Part shown: piece after piece, positions 1 to 9,713 of the stretch
Layout: every line of letters starts with the position of its first letter
Position numbering within the stretch: the first letter of the stretch is position 1
Assembly: GCA_014650015.1 (NCBI GenBank)
Contig: BMUD01000016.1
Coordinates: 1 to 64,000 of the forward strand
Length of the DNA stretch: 64,000 nucleotides
Source of the DNA: Streptomyces griseoloalbus
GTDB taxonomy: Bacteria; Actinomycetota; Actinomycetes; Streptomycetales; Streptomycetaceae
Reading direction: 5' to 3'
Program-made: the position numbers and the translations under genes
The notes under the pieces: model-generated
What the model was told of the DNA's origin: nothing
Databases searched by the model: none
The model's input: the letters and a program-made list of their open reading frames with translations, nothing else

Positions 1-76
1 CAGCGCAACGCAGCGCCCTTGACGCGGTCCGCGCAAGCACGACACTGACAAAGAAGCGAGCGGCCCAACGGCCACC

Positions 77-508
77 TCACTCACGAGCGTCCACGGCGAC
101 ACACTCGAACCACACGGTCTTCCCGCCACACGGCTCAGGATCGACCCCCCACTTGTCGCTCACCGCAGCGAGCAGCGCGAGTCCTCTCCCGTGCTCCGCA
201 TCAGGCGCCAACCCGACCGGCACACGCGGGAGTTGATTACACCCGTCGGTCACTTCCACCCTCACTCCGGCCGGCTGCCGCAGCAACAGCAGGGCACACC
301 GCCGGCCCGGAACATGGCGTACGACGTTGGCGAGCAACTCGGTCACGCCCAGTTCCACGGCGTCGGACAGCCCGGCCATCTCCCACTCGCGCAGAAACGA
401 CCGCACGATGCGCCGGACATGCCGTGCCGAGTGCTCACCGACGGTGAGACGCATCGTGTACTGGGCGCCGCGCGGGGCGAGAAGAATCGGGGGAATGTAT
501 TCGTTCAC
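77..508 (-). CDS. ATP-binding protein, RsbW-like HATPase (anti-sigma type)
   Basis: This is a 143-aa protein of the histidine-kinase-like ATPase family found in many copies in Streptomyces. The N-box region is visible as ELGVTELLANVVRHV (about residues 52-66), and the G-box as DAEHGRGLALL near residues 103-113. There is no kinase, receiver or membrane segment, so it is a stand-alone ATPase like RsbW/SpoIIAB. It is divergent from an XRE/DUF5753 and DUF397 pair, a very common three-gene arrangement in this genus. Family members may act as anti-sigma factors or in small regulatory sets; the partner here cannot be read from sequence. Confidence 0.85.
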   Translation of the reverse strand: MNEYIPPILLAPRGAQYTMRLTVGEHSARHVRRIVRSFLREWEMAGLSDAVELGVTELLANVVRHVPGRRCALLLLRQPAGVRVEVTDGCNQLPRVPVGLAPDAEHGRGLALLAAVSDKWGVDPEPCGGKTVWFECVAVDARE

Positions 509-599
509 GGCACAAGGCTGACCTCCACTGACTACGCTCGGCTACGGCACGAATACAACCGGTCCCGCCGTGGACCGAGTTGCGCGAAAGGGGCTGCGC

Positions 600-1427
600 G
601 TGACCCACATCAACGTCCTCGACCCGGGCGCGTCACCGCTGGATTACTACGGCTTCGAGCTTCGCCGCCACCGGGAGGCCGCCGGCCTGACCCAGCGGCA
701 ACTCGGGGACATCGTCAACTACACGGGCTCACTGGTCGGCCAGATCGAGACGGCGAGGAAGCTGCCGACGGCCGAGTTCAGCGAACGGGTGGACGCGGCG
801 CTGGGAACGGGAGGACTGCTGTCCCGCCTCGTCACACTGGTGATGCGCAGTCAACTTCCGGGTTGGTTCCAGCAAGTGGCTGAGCTTCAGGCGAGGGCCA
901 CCGGCATGTACTGCTTCGAGATGGGCATGGTGCCCGGTCTGCTGCAGACCAGGGCATACGCGCGTGCTGTCCTGGGTGCGCTGGACGTGACCGACCTGGA
1001 CGACCGAACCGCCGTACGCCTGGACCGGCAGCGTATTTTCGAGCGGGACGAGTCCCCGCTCTACTGGGTGATCCTCTTCGAGGCGGCCCTGTATCTGGAG
1101 ATTGACGGTCCTGGGACCATGCGCGGGCAACTGGACCACTTGTTGTCCTTCGAGCACAACCCGTTGATCAACATTCAGGTGCTGCCGTTCAAGTCCGGAG
1201 CGCACGCCGGAATGACGGGCTCGTTCGACATCTATCGGTTCGCGCACGATCCGGCCATCGTCTATACCGAGGGCTACGGCAGCGGGCACCCGACTGCGAA
1301 TCCGGACACTGTAAGGGACTGCTCGCTCCGTTACGATCATCTTCAAGCCGCCGCCCTCCCTCTCAGGGAATCGGCGGAAATGATCCGGCGAGTGATGGAG
1401 GAACGCTATGGAGATCAATTGGCGTAA
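600..1427 (+). CDS. XRE-family HTH regulator with DUF5753 C-terminal domain
   Basis: The protein has about 275 residues. An N-terminal helix-turn-helix (FELRRHREAAGLTQRQLGDI, then YTGSLVGQIETARKLP) is followed by a DUF5753 domain containing MVPGLLQTRAYARAVL and QLDHLLSF. I chose the GTG at 600 rather than the upstream GTG at 570 because AAAGGGG lies about 7 bases before it and homology to the family starts just after. Its 3' end overlaps the DUF397 gene by 20 bases, so the two are coupled. Such pairs (BldB/Scr1-like) act as DNA-binding regulators with a small partner; the targets are unknown. Confidence 0.88.
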   Translation: MTHINVLDPGASPLDYYGFELRRHREAAGLTQRQLGDIVNYTGSLVGQIETARKLPTAEFSERVDAALGTGGLLSRLVTLVMRSQLPGWFQQVAELQARATGMYCFEMGMVPGLLQTRAYARAVLGALDVTDLDDRTAVRLDRQRIFERDESPLYWVILFEAALYLEIDGPGTMRGQLDHLLSFEHNPLINIQVLPFKSGAHAGMTGSFDIYRFAHDPAIVYTEGYGSGHPTANPDTVRDCSLRYDHLQAAALPLRESAEMIRRVMEERYGDQLA

Positions 1428-1602
1428 GTCCAGCTACAGCAGTGACCAGGGTGGCAACTGCGTAGAGTTCGCCGAAATCCCCACCTCCGCCATCGCCGTC
1501 CGGGACTCCAAGAACCCGGCGGGCCCGATCCTCACCCTCGGCCCGGCCGCCTTCGCCACCTTCCTGGACTGGACGGCGACCGCAACCGCCGAACTGCCGT
1601 AA
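1408..1602 (+). CDS. DUF397 small protein
   Basis: A 64-aa protein with the standard DUF397 features: an N-terminal WRKSSYSSDQGGNCVEFAE block, a VRDSKNP motif and the PAAFATFLDW end. It overlaps the upstream XRE/DUF5753 gene and is preceded by GGAGG-like sequence inside that gene. DUF397 proteins nearly always accompany DUF5753 regulators in actinomycetes and are thought to act with them; no enzymatic role is visible. Confidence 0.9.
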   Translation: MEINWRKSSYSSDQGGNCVEFAEIPTSAIAVRDSKNPAGPILTLGPAAFATFLDWTATATAELP

Positions 1603-1649
1603 CGCGGCCCTTCTCGCAGGACCCGGAAGTAACCGGCAGGAGCGCATGG

Positions 1650-1690
1650 CGAAGGCGGCGGCCCCGGGGATCAGGGGGCCGCCGCCTTCG
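1650..1690. terminator. Strong hairpin between convergent DUF397 and transglycosylase remnant
   Basis: Arms 1650-1665 and 1675-1690 are perfectly complementary (CGAAGGCGGCGGCCCC and its complement) with a 9-base loop. It lies 48 bases after the DUF397 stop, and the next gene fragment points towards it, so it can serve both strands. There is no T-tract, as is usual in Streptomyces. Confidence 0.75.
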
Positions 1691-1704
1691 GTATGGGTGG
1701 GCTG

Positions 1705-1818
1705 TCAGTACCAGCCGTTGGACTGCCAGAAGCTCCAGGCGTCGCAGGCGCTGCCGTAACGGTCCTTCATGTAGTCCAGGCCCCACTCGATCTGGGTGGC
1801 GGGGTTGGTCAGGGCGGG
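1705..1818 (-). pseudogene. C-terminal remnant of a secreted transglycosylase-like protein
   Basis: The reading frame ends in NPATQIEWGLDYMKDRYGSA followed by CDAWSFWQSNGWY. This is the typical C-terminus of Streptomyces secreted lytic transglycosylase/aggregation-promoting-factor-like proteins. Upstream of about 1818 the frame runs into proline/arginine-rich sequence. No signal peptide, catalytic Glu region or LysM-type domain is present in the remaining 110 bases to 1929. I read it as the 3' stump of a gene whose body was deleted. The 170 bases from 1930 to 2102 hold nothing I recognise. Confidence 0.7.
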
Positions 1819-2102
1819 TCGCGGTGTGCGTGCCGGACGCGGCGGGGCATGCGGCGGCGCCGTGACCCGTGGGGGCACATCGGCGCCTGGCGACCGCTCC
1901 ACGGAAACAAATCCCGCGACTGCCCGCAAAGGTCCCTTTTACTAACCGCGGTCGCAGGGCGGGTGCCGTGCACGTGCAGGGACGGCCGGTGGCGGGTGCT
2001 GTGACGCCGTGCGGCACGTGGCTCGGCTACGGCCGTGGTTCGTAGGTGACGCGGGTCATGTGGGGTGCTTCACCCACGTGGTCACGGCGTGCGTGCGGGG
2101 CC

Positions 2103-2939
2103 TCACCGAGGGGCGTCCGCGAAGGTGACCGGCGCCTCGAAAGCCGCCCTGCGGGTGGCTCGGCGCAGGGCCTTGAGGAGCGGGGTGCCGAGGGTGAGGG
2201 TCAGGGCGACGGTGACCAGCGCGCGGCCCAGGTCCCAGCCGAGGGAGGTCGCCAGGCAGTAGGCGAGGAAGCGGGCCAGGTTGTCGGGGAGCGCGGCGTC
2301 GGGGGAGAAGGAGATGTTCGAGGCGAGGGCGGACATGAAGGGCCAGCCCGCCATGTTCATCACCGTGCCGTAGGCGAAGGCGGCCAGGAAGCCGTACACG
2401 GTGAGCAGCCACAGTTCCGCGCGGCCACGCAGGCGATCGGCGCCCGGCAGCAGCCCCGCGCCCATCGTGAACCAGCCCATCGCCAGCATCTGGAACGGGA
2501 GCCACGGCCCGACACCGCCGGTGAGCAGGGCGGACGCGAACATCGTCACCGAGCCGAGGACGAAGCCGAAGCCCGGGCCGAGGACCCGGCCGCTGAGGAC
2601 CATGAGGAAGAACATGGGCTCAAGGCCGGCCGTGCCCGCGCCGATCGGGCGCAGCGCCGCGCCCGTGGCGGCGAGGACGCCGAGCATCGCCACCGCCTTG
2701 GGGCCCAGGCCGGACTCCGAGATCGTGGCCGCCACGACCGCGACCAGGAGGACGAGCAGGCCCGCGAAGAGCCACGGCGCGTCCTGGGCGTGGGCGTTCA
2801 GGGTGGAGGTGGGCGGGGCCAGGAAGGGCCAGCCGAAGCCGGCCACGCCCACCGCGCTCACCAGGGCGAGGGCCAGCAGCGAGCGCGGGCCCAGGCGGAT
2901 GGCCCGGGCCTGGCGTTCCGTGTTCACCGTGGTGGTCAT
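2103..2939 (-). CDS. ECF transporter S component (substrate-binding membrane subunit)
   Basis: A 278-aa polytopic membrane protein with about six hydrophobic segments (for example ALALVSAVGVAGFGWPFLA near residue 24 and WLFAGLLVLLVAVVAATI near residue 55). The motif AALRPIGAGTAGLEPMFFL is typical of the actinobacterial ECF S family related to CbrT. The ATG at 2939 overlaps the stop of the ATPase gene (ATGA), so translation is coupled. The substrate is not proven by sequence; the cobalamin riboswitch before the operon points to a B12-type corrinoid. Confidence 0.85.
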   Translation of the reverse strand: MTTTVNTERQARAIRLGPRSLLALALVSAVGVAGFGWPFLAPPTSTLNAHAQDAPWLFAGLLVLLVAVVAATISESGLGPKAVAMLGVLAATGAALRPIGAGTAGLEPMFFLMVLSGRVLGPGFGFVLGSVTMFASALLTGGVGPWLPFQMLAMGWFTMGAGLLPGADRLRGRAELWLLTVYGFLAAFAYGTVMNMAGWPFMSALASNISFSPDAALPDNLARFLAYCLATSLGWDLGRALVTVALTLTLGTPLLKALRRATRRAAFEAPVTFADAPR

Positions 2940-4606
2940 CGCAGCGCCTCGCGGACCTGGGAGACCGTGAGCCAGTGCTGCGGGGCCAGGATCTTCGCCA
3001 CCTGCGGGGCGAAGGACGGGGACGCCACGACCACGTCCGTCGCCGGGCCGTCCGCGATCACCTCGCCCTCGGCGAGCAGGACCACCCGGTGGGCGAGCTC
3101 CGCCGCCAGTTCCACGTCGTGCGTGGCCATGATGATCGCGTGGCCCTCGGCGGCCAGCCCGCGCAGGATCGTCACCAGGCGGGCCTTCGCCGCGTAGTCC
3201 AGGCCTCGGGTCGGCTCGTCGAGGAGCAGCAGGGGCGGGCGGGCGGTGAGGACGACCGCCAGGGCGAGGGTGAGGCGCTGGCCTTCGGAGAGATCGCGGG
3301 GGTGGGTGTCGTCGGCCACTGCGGGGAGGAGGTCTGAGAGCAGGGCTCGGCAGGTGCCGGGTGTCGCGCCCGCGTCGTCGTCGGCGGCCACGCACTCGGC
3401 CGCGACCGTGTCGGCGTAGAGGAGGTCGCGGGGTTCCTGCGGGACGAGGCCGACGCGGCGGACCAGGTCGCGGGGGCGGGTGCGGTGGGGGATCGCGTCG
3501 CCGGTGCGGACCGACCCGGAGGACGGTTCGACCAGGCCCACGAGCGCGCCGAGCAGCGTCGACTTCCCGGCGCCGTTGCGGCCCATGAGGGCGATCGTCT
3601 CACCCGGGGTGACGGTCAGGTCGACGTGGCGCAGGGCCTGGACGCGGTCGCGGCGGACGGCGAGGGAACGGACTTCGGCCACGGGAGAGGCAGCGGTGGT
3701 GTCCGGCTTCGTGCGCTTGAACAGGCGTCTGCCGGGGGTGGGCGGGGCCGGCTGGAGTGGGCGTGCGGTGTGGTCCAGCCGTGGCTGCCGGTCCGTGAGG
3801 CGGTCGCGCAGGGGGGCCGCCCTGCGGCGGGCGTCGCGGACCGTCAGGGGCAGGGGCGACCAGCCCGCCAGGCGGCCCAGGTCCACCACCGGGGGGACGA
3901 CGGGGGAGACCGCCATCACCTCCGCCGGGGTGCCGAGGAGCGGGCGCTCGCCGGGGCCCGGCAGCAGCACCACCTGGTCGGCGAACTGGATGACGCGTTC
4001 CAGACGGTGTTCGGCCATGAGGACCGTGGTGCCCAGATCGTGCACGAGGCGCTGGAGGACCGCCAGGACCTCCTCGGCCGCCGCCGGGTCGAGTGCGGAC
4101 GTCGGTTCGTCGAGGACCAGGACCTGGGGGTGCGGGGTGAGGACCGAGCCGATGGCGACGCGCTGCTGCTGGCCGCCGGAGAGGGTGGAGAGCGGGCGGT
4201 CCCGGAGACCGGCGAGGCCGAGGAGGTCCAGCGTCTCCTCGACTCTGCGGCGCATCACGGCCGGGGCGAGGCCCAAGGACTCCATGCCGTAGGCGAGTTC
4301 GTCCTCCACCGTGTCCGTCACGAAGTGGGAGAGCGGGTCCTGGCCCACCGTTCCCACGACGTCGGCGAGTTCACGCGGCTTGTGGGTGCGGGTGTCACGG
4401 CCCGCGACGGTGACCCGGCCGTGCAGCGTACCGCCGGTGAAGTGCGGGACCAGGCCGCTCACCGCGCCCAGCACCGTGGACTTGCCGACACCGGACGGGC
4501 CGACGAGGAGCACCAGTTCGCCCTCGGGGACCTCGAAGTCGACGCCACGCACGGACGGTCGTGCCGAGCCGTCGTACGTCACCGACACGTTCTCGAAGCG
4601 GATCAC
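2936..4606 (-). CDS. ECF transporter ATPase with two fused ABC domains
   Basis: The 556-aa protein carries two ABC ATPase domains. The first has Walker A GPSGVGKST, signature LSGGQQQRVAIG and Walker B VLVLDEPTSALDP. The second has Walker A GRNGAGKST, a less usual signature LSEGQRL and Walker B LLLLDEPTRGLD. It is equivalent to fused EcfA1-EcfA2 and powers uptake with the T and S subunits encoded on either side. The GTG at 4606 (MIRFENVSV) is chosen because the ABC fold begins there and it overlaps the T-component stop. The frame extends far upstream, but that part is antisense shadow. Confidence 0.92.
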   Translation of the reverse strand: MIRFENVSVTYDGSARPSVRGVDFEVPEGELVLLVGPSGVGKSTVLGAVSGLVPHFTGGTLHGRVTVAGRDTRTHKPRELADVVGTVGQDPLSHFVTDTVEDELAYGMESLGLAPAVMRRRVEETLDLLGLAGLRDRPLSTLSGGQQQRVAIGSVLTPHPQVLVLDEPTSALDPAAAEEVLAVLQRLVHDLGTTVLMAEHRLERVIQFADQVVLLPGPGERPLLGTPAEVMAVSPVVPPVVDLGRLAGWSPLPLTVRDARRRAAPLRDRLTDRQPRLDHTARPLQPAPPTPGRRLFKRTKPDTTAASPVAEVRSLAVRRDRVQALRHVDLTVTPGETIALMGRNGAGKSTLLGALVGLVEPSSGSVRTGDAIPHRTRPRDLVRRVGLVPQEPRDLLYADTVAAECVAADDDAGATPGTCRALLSDLLPAVADDTHPRDLSEGQRLTLALAVVLTARPPLLLLDEPTRGLDYAAKARLVTILRGLAAEGHAIIMATHDVELAAELAHRVVLLAEGEVIADGPATDVVVASPSFAPQVAKILAPQHWLTVSQVREALR

Positions 4607-5856
4607 GTCGGCTCCTTGCGGGTGTTCGCGGCCTCGGGGCCGGGGGTGAGGAAAGCGGGGAGCAGGCCGATCAGGACGGCCGCCGCCGGCCACAGGGGGA
4701 GGGTCGGTGCGACGAGCGGGACCACACCCGGATGCAGGGCCGCCGGGTCGCGGGAGGCGGCGAGGGCCAGCAGAGCGGCGACGGCGGCTCCGGAAGCGGC
4801 GACCAGCCAGGCCCGCATGTCCCACCGGTCGGGGCGGTAACGGGTGCGCAGGGTGCGACGGCCGCCCAGCCACAGGCCCGCGAGAGCGGCGGCGACGCCG
4901 GCGAGGAGGACGGGGAGTCCGTAGGCGCCCCCCTCGGCGGTGAGCAGTCCGTACGTTCCGGCGCAGACGCCGAGCAGGCCGCCGAGGGTGAGGGCGGCGG
5001 TGGTGCGGCGGACGGCGGGCGGGACCTCGGCGGTACGGCCGTATCCGCGCGCGTCCATCGCGGCGGCGAGGGCGACCGAACGCTCCAACGCGCCCTCCAG
5101 GACCGGCAGTCCGACGTGCAGCAGGCCGCGTACGCCCTTGTCGGGGCGCCCGCGCAGACGGCGGGCGGCGCGCAGGCGTTGGACGTCGGCGATCAGGTGG
5201 GGCGCGAAGGTCAGCGCCACGACGACGGCCACGCCGAGTTCGTACAGGGCGCCGGGGAGGGACTTGAGGAGGCGGGAAGGGCTGGCGAGGGCGTTCGCCG
5301 CGCCGACGCAGAGGAGGAGCGTGGCGAGTCTCAGGCCGTCGTAGAGGGCGAAGGTGAGGGCTTCGGCGGTGACCTCGCCGCCGAGGCGGATGCCCTGGGC
5401 CCAGTGGGGGAGGGGGACTTCGGGGAGGGCGAGGAGGACGTGGGTGCCGGGAATGGGAGAGCCGAGGGTGAGGGCGAAGGCCAGGCGGATGAGGAGGACG
5501 GCGAGGGCGAGTCTGACGAAGGCGCCGTAGGAGCGGGACCAGGGGGTGTGGGGGCGGCGGGTCGCCACGACGTAGGCGGAGACGGTGATGAGGAGGGCGA
5601 GCAGGAGGGGGTTGGTGGTGCGGGTGGCGGCGGTGCCCAGGGCCAGGGACCAGAGCCACCAGGCGCCGGGGTGCAGGGGGGTGCGGTCGTGCTGGTGGGC
5701 GGGGGTGCGGTGCTCCTCCGGCGGTTGCCAGGAGCCTCCCCCGCTCTCGGCCTCGCTCGAGCGGGGGGACGCCCATCGCCCACCCGTGCCGCCCCAGCGG
5801 TACGACTGCCCGCGGCTGGGGCGGCGCGGCTGCCCGTCGTCGGGCGAACTAGCCAC
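4603..5856 (-). CDS. ECF transporter transmembrane (T) component, CbiQ family
   Basis: A 417-aa protein with a hydrophilic, Pro/Arg-rich N-terminus of about 65 residues before the first membrane segment (PGAWWLWSLALGT), then several TM helices. It contains the CbiQ/EcfT coupling regions: AAAMDARGYGR near residue 280 matches the family's Ala-Arg-Gly coupling helix. The start is GTG at 5856, overlapping the upstream gene by 8 bases. It couples ATP hydrolysis by the fused ATPase to substrate release by the S component. The long N-terminal tail is unusual for the family. Confidence 0.88.
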   Translation of the reverse strand: MASSPDDGQPRRPSRGQSYRWGGTGGRWASPRSSEAESGGGSWQPPEEHRTPAHQHDRTPLHPGAWWLWSLALGTAATRTTNPLLLALLITVSAYVVATRRPHTPWSRSYGAFVRLALAVLLIRLAFALTLGSPIPGTHVLLALPEVPLPHWAQGIRLGGEVTAEALTFALYDGLRLATLLLCVGAANALASPSRLLKSLPGALYELGVAVVVALTFAPHLIADVQRLRAARRLRGRPDKGVRGLLHVGLPVLEGALERSVALAAAMDARGYGRTAEVPPAVRRTTAALTLGGLLGVCAGTYGLLTAEGGAYGLPVLLAGVAAALAGLWLGGRRTLRTRYRPDRWDMRAWLVAASGAAVAALLALAASRDPAALHPGVVPLVAPTLPLWPAAAVLIGLLPAFLTPGPEAANTRKEPT

Positions 5857-6475
5857 GGCGGCGGACCTGCCAGGTGGCTGCCGCTGCCAGGAGTGCCACC
5901 GCCGCGATTCCGGCTGCGAGGCCCAGGGACGGGCCCGTGTCGGTTTCCCCCTGCTCGGGGGCCGGGTCCTTCTGTGCCGATATCTGCTCGCCGCAGCCCT
6001 TTTCCGGGTAGCCCGTGATGGCGCACAGCAGGGCGTTGGTGTCGTAGCGCAGGGGTTCGGCCACGGCGGCCAGGGCGTCGGCCGTGGTGGCGTCCTCGGG
6101 GACCCGCGCGCAGGCCGTGCGGGCCGCGGGCGGGGTTTCGCCGGGCGGGGCGTCGGCGGGAGTACCGAAGTCGATGACCAGGGCCACCCGCTTCTCGCCC
6201 TCCCGCGCCGGGGTCTCGGCGCACAGGGTGGCGAAGTCGGCGGTGCCGCGGGGCTTCGCCGCGTCGGCGGAGTCCTCGCTGACGGAGAAGCGGAAGCCCT
6301 GTACGTCGCCGTCGGCCGGGCGGACCAGGGACGGGCCCTGGGTGGCGTACGTCCAGGCCGTGCCGTCCCGCTCCCAGAAGGACCAGTAGCGGTAGCCGGC
6401 GGCCTGTGCCTGGCCCGCGCCCGCCGGCAGGGACACGAGCGCGGCCAGGAACAGCACGGTGGCCCGGCGGATCAC
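5849..6475 (-). CDS. Secreted membrane-anchored protein, SCO2322-like family
   Basis: A 208-aa protein with an N-terminal signal peptide (MIRRATVLFLAALVSLPAGA, cleavage near QAQAA), an extracellular part beginning YRYWSFWERDGTAWTYA, and a C-terminal TM helix followed by RRRG. Cysteine pairs (TLCAET, TACARV, LLCAITGYPEKGC) suggest disulfides. I recall this as the family that accompanies this ECF operon in Streptomyces; its function is not established. It sits between the terpenoid-cyclase-like gene and the T component, overlapping both. By position it is likely an extracytoplasmic helper for substrate capture (inference). Confidence 0.75.
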   Translation of the reverse strand: MIRRATVLFLAALVSLPAGAGQAQAAGYRYWSFWERDGTAWTYATQGPSLVRPADGDVQGFRFSVSEDSADAAKPRGTADFATLCAETPAREGEKRVALVIDFGTPADAPPGETPPAARTACARVPEDATTADALAAVAEPLRYDTNALLCAITGYPEKGCGEQISAQKDPAPEQGETDTGPSLGLAAGIAAVALLAAAATWQVRRRG

Positions 6476-7689
6476 GGCTGCCGCCTCTTCCTGCGGCCGC
6501 TGATCAGGATGCCGATGCCGATACCGGCGACCAGACAGACGCCGACGAACCACCAGACGCCGAAGCCGGAGTCCGGCTCGTCCTTGTCGTCCTTGGCCTT
6601 CGCCGTCGCCTCGAGGGCTCCGCCGGAGGCGGACGGGCCGGTCGCCGTGAGCTGCTTCACCAGGTCGGTGCCGCCGAAGTCGCGCGGGTCGGCGCCGGCG
6701 GCGTGGGCGGCGAAGACCAACTGGGCGTAGGCGGCGGGACCGCTCTGGGCCGCCCAGTCGGCGGCGTTCTCCTCCAGCCAGGCCAGGGACTTCCCGGCCT
6801 GCTCGGTGGCGCCCTGCGCGGCGAGCGCGACGACGGCGTCGGCGGTGTTGCCGTAGTCGGGCTGGTCCTCGGCGCCGGGAAGGGCGGAGGTGAGGTGGGC
6901 GTCCTCGGCGAGGGCGTCCGTGAGATGGGCGGCACCGTTGGCGGCGGCCTGCGCGGGGCCGTCGGCCTTCTCGCAACCGGCGTCCGCGTTCCGGGCCTTG
7001 CCGGGCCCGGTCACCAGGCCCTTGCCCAGCGAGCCGAGCACGCCCGCCGCCGTCGCGTCCGCGTTGGCGACCAGTTCGCCCTTCTTGTCCGGCTGGAAGG
7101 CGAAGGCGCCCGCGCCGTCGCCCTCGCAGGGGAGCGCCAGCTTCAGCAGGGCGTCGTAGGGGGACCTGCCGTCCTTCTTCACCTCGGCGGGATTCCCACC
7201 GGAGGCGGAGAGCGCGCCGATGACGACGGACGTGGAGTTCGTGTCGCTGGCGCCGCCCGCGGTGTAGCCCCAGCCGCCGTCCTTGTTCTGCGCGGACTTC
7301 AGCCAGTCGACGGCCTTGTCCGTCACGTCGTCGTGGCCGCCGAGCGCGGCGAGGGCCTGGACGGCGGCGGCCGTCTGGTTGGTGTCGACCATCGTCTTCG
7401 CGTCGCACGCCTTCGCGGGGTCCGCGCGGTACGGGGCGAAGGAGCCGTCGGCGCACTGCTGACCGGTCAGCCAGTCCACGGCCGCCTTCGGCGGCTCGAC
7501 GCCCGCCGTGTGCTGCGCGAGCAGGGCGAGCGACTGGCGCCAGACGCCGTCGTACCGCGGGTCGCCGTCGCCGTACAGGGCGGAGGGGAGTGCCGGGGAC
7601 GGCGAAGGGGACGAGTCGGCGGCCGCCGGTGCGGCGGCGCCGATCACGGCGACGGCGGCGAGGACCGCGGCGCTGCGGAGGACGTTCAT
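6472..7689 (-). CDS. Secreted, membrane-anchored terpenoid-cyclase/prenyltransferase-fold protein
   Basis: A 405-aa protein: signal peptide (MNVLRSAAVLAAVAVIGAAA), then an alpha/alpha-barrel with the repeating QxxDGSF/QNKDGGWGY pattern of squalene-cyclase/prenyltransferase repeats. The C-terminus has a Ser/Gly/Asp linker, a TM helix (WWFVGVCLVAGIGIGILI) and RRKRRQP. It is secreted and lacks cyclase acid motifs (DxDD), so enzymatic cyclisation is unlikely. The same fold forms the cobalamin-binding domain of animal transcobalamin and intrinsic factor. It is first in an ECF operon behind a cobalamin riboswitch, so I infer a surface corrinoid-binding role. A GGGAAGG ribosome site precedes the ATG. 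Confidence 0.8.
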   Translation of the reverse strand: MNVLRSAAVLAAVAVIGAAAPAAADSSPSPSPALPSALYGDGDPRYDGVWRQSLALLAQHTAGVEPPKAAVDWLTGQQCADGSFAPYRADPAKACDAKTMVDTNQTAAAVQALAALGGHDDVTDKAVDWLKSAQNKDGGWGYTAGGASDTNSTSVVIGALSASGGNPAEVKKDGRSPYDALLKLALPCEGDGAGAFAFQPDKKGELVANADATAAGVLGSLGKGLVTGPGKARNADAGCEKADGPAQAAANGAAHLTDALAEDAHLTSALPGAEDQPDYGNTADAVVALAAQGATEQAGKSLAWLEENAADWAAQSGPAAYAQLVFAAHAAGADPRDFGGTDLVKQLTATGPSASGGALEATAKAKDDKDEPDSGFGVWWFVGVCLVAGIGIGILISGRRKRRQP

Positions 7690-7804
7690 GATCGGCGGGT
7701 GCCTTCCCTGCGGGAGGGCCGGGCAGCACGGGACATCCCGGCGGCTCGGCTCCGTATGTCTCGACGGTGCCGTGCACCGGCGGAGCGCCGGGCACGCGAG
7801 CCGG

Positions 7805-7965
7805 TCACGAACCGTGCGGGGCAGTCCGGCTCACCGTCTCGGCGGACGGTTCACGACAGGGGCCTCCCCGGTCCGAGCGAAGTCGGGAACTGAGGAAGGG
7901 TCAGCGCCGGAATTGCACCGGCTTCCCCCCGTACGGGCGTGATGACGACGCCCGCCACTCTACCC
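7805..7965 (-). promoter_or_regulatory. Cobalamin riboswitch in the leader of the ECF operon
   Basis: Read on the minus strand from about 7965, the leader contains GGGGAAGCCGGTGCAATTCC followed directly by GGCGCTGACCC. This fits the conserved cobalamin (B12) riboswitch core GGTGNAANTCC-N3-GCTGNCCC. Further down there are CAGTTCCC and AGCCGGACTGCCCCGC, resembling the later conserved strand. It ends about 115 bases before the ATG at 7689. Boundaries are approximate. It implies that the five-gene operon down to 2103 is switched off when cobalamin is plentiful. The rest of the 395-bp gap (7690-8084) holds this leader and the upstream terminator. Confidence 0.85.
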
Positions 7966-8035
7966 GCCCGCAGGAAAGGGGCCGGGGGTGCCTTCGCCTT
8001 CCCGGCGGGCGTGGGAGCCCTGGGGGAGACGGTGA

Positions 8036-8067
8036 CCGGCCCGCACCCTCGGTGGGGTGCGGGCCGG
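8036..8067 (-). terminator. Terminator hairpin after the xylanase gene
   Basis: Arms 8036-8048 and 8055-8067 (CCGGCCCGCACCC and complement) form a perfect 13-bp stem with a 6-base loop. It lies 18 bases after the xylanase stop and separates xylanase transcription from the riboswitch-controlled operon on the same strand. Confidence 0.8.
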
Positions 8068-8084
8068 CTGGAAGGGGCGGTGGG

Positions 8085-9611
<1,527 letters not shown>

Positions 9612-9690
9612 TCAACCGTTTGCGCACGGTGAGCTTCGGTGCTGGTGGGTAGAGGAAGGCGGATACAGGAGCCTGTCGTCACCCACGGAA

Positions 9691-9713
9691 AGCTGTCGAA
9701 AGTTTCGTCAGCT
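9691..9713. promoter_or_regulatory. Extended palindrome around second CGAAAGTTTCG
   Basis: The same 11-mer (9697-9707) is flanked by AGCTG and CAGCT, giving a 23-bp near-perfect palindrome with one T-T mismatch pair. It abuts and slightly overlaps the stop codon of the TetR gene at 9708. It could be a second operator for the xylanase promoter region or a short terminator for the TetR gene. The identity of its core with 9551-9561 favours an operator. Confidence 0.5.

Noticed and set aside
6472-7689. A terpene cyclase making a hopanoid
   Set aside because: The protein is exported and membrane-anchored, and lacks the DxDD acid motif; the cobalamin riboswitch gives a better context.
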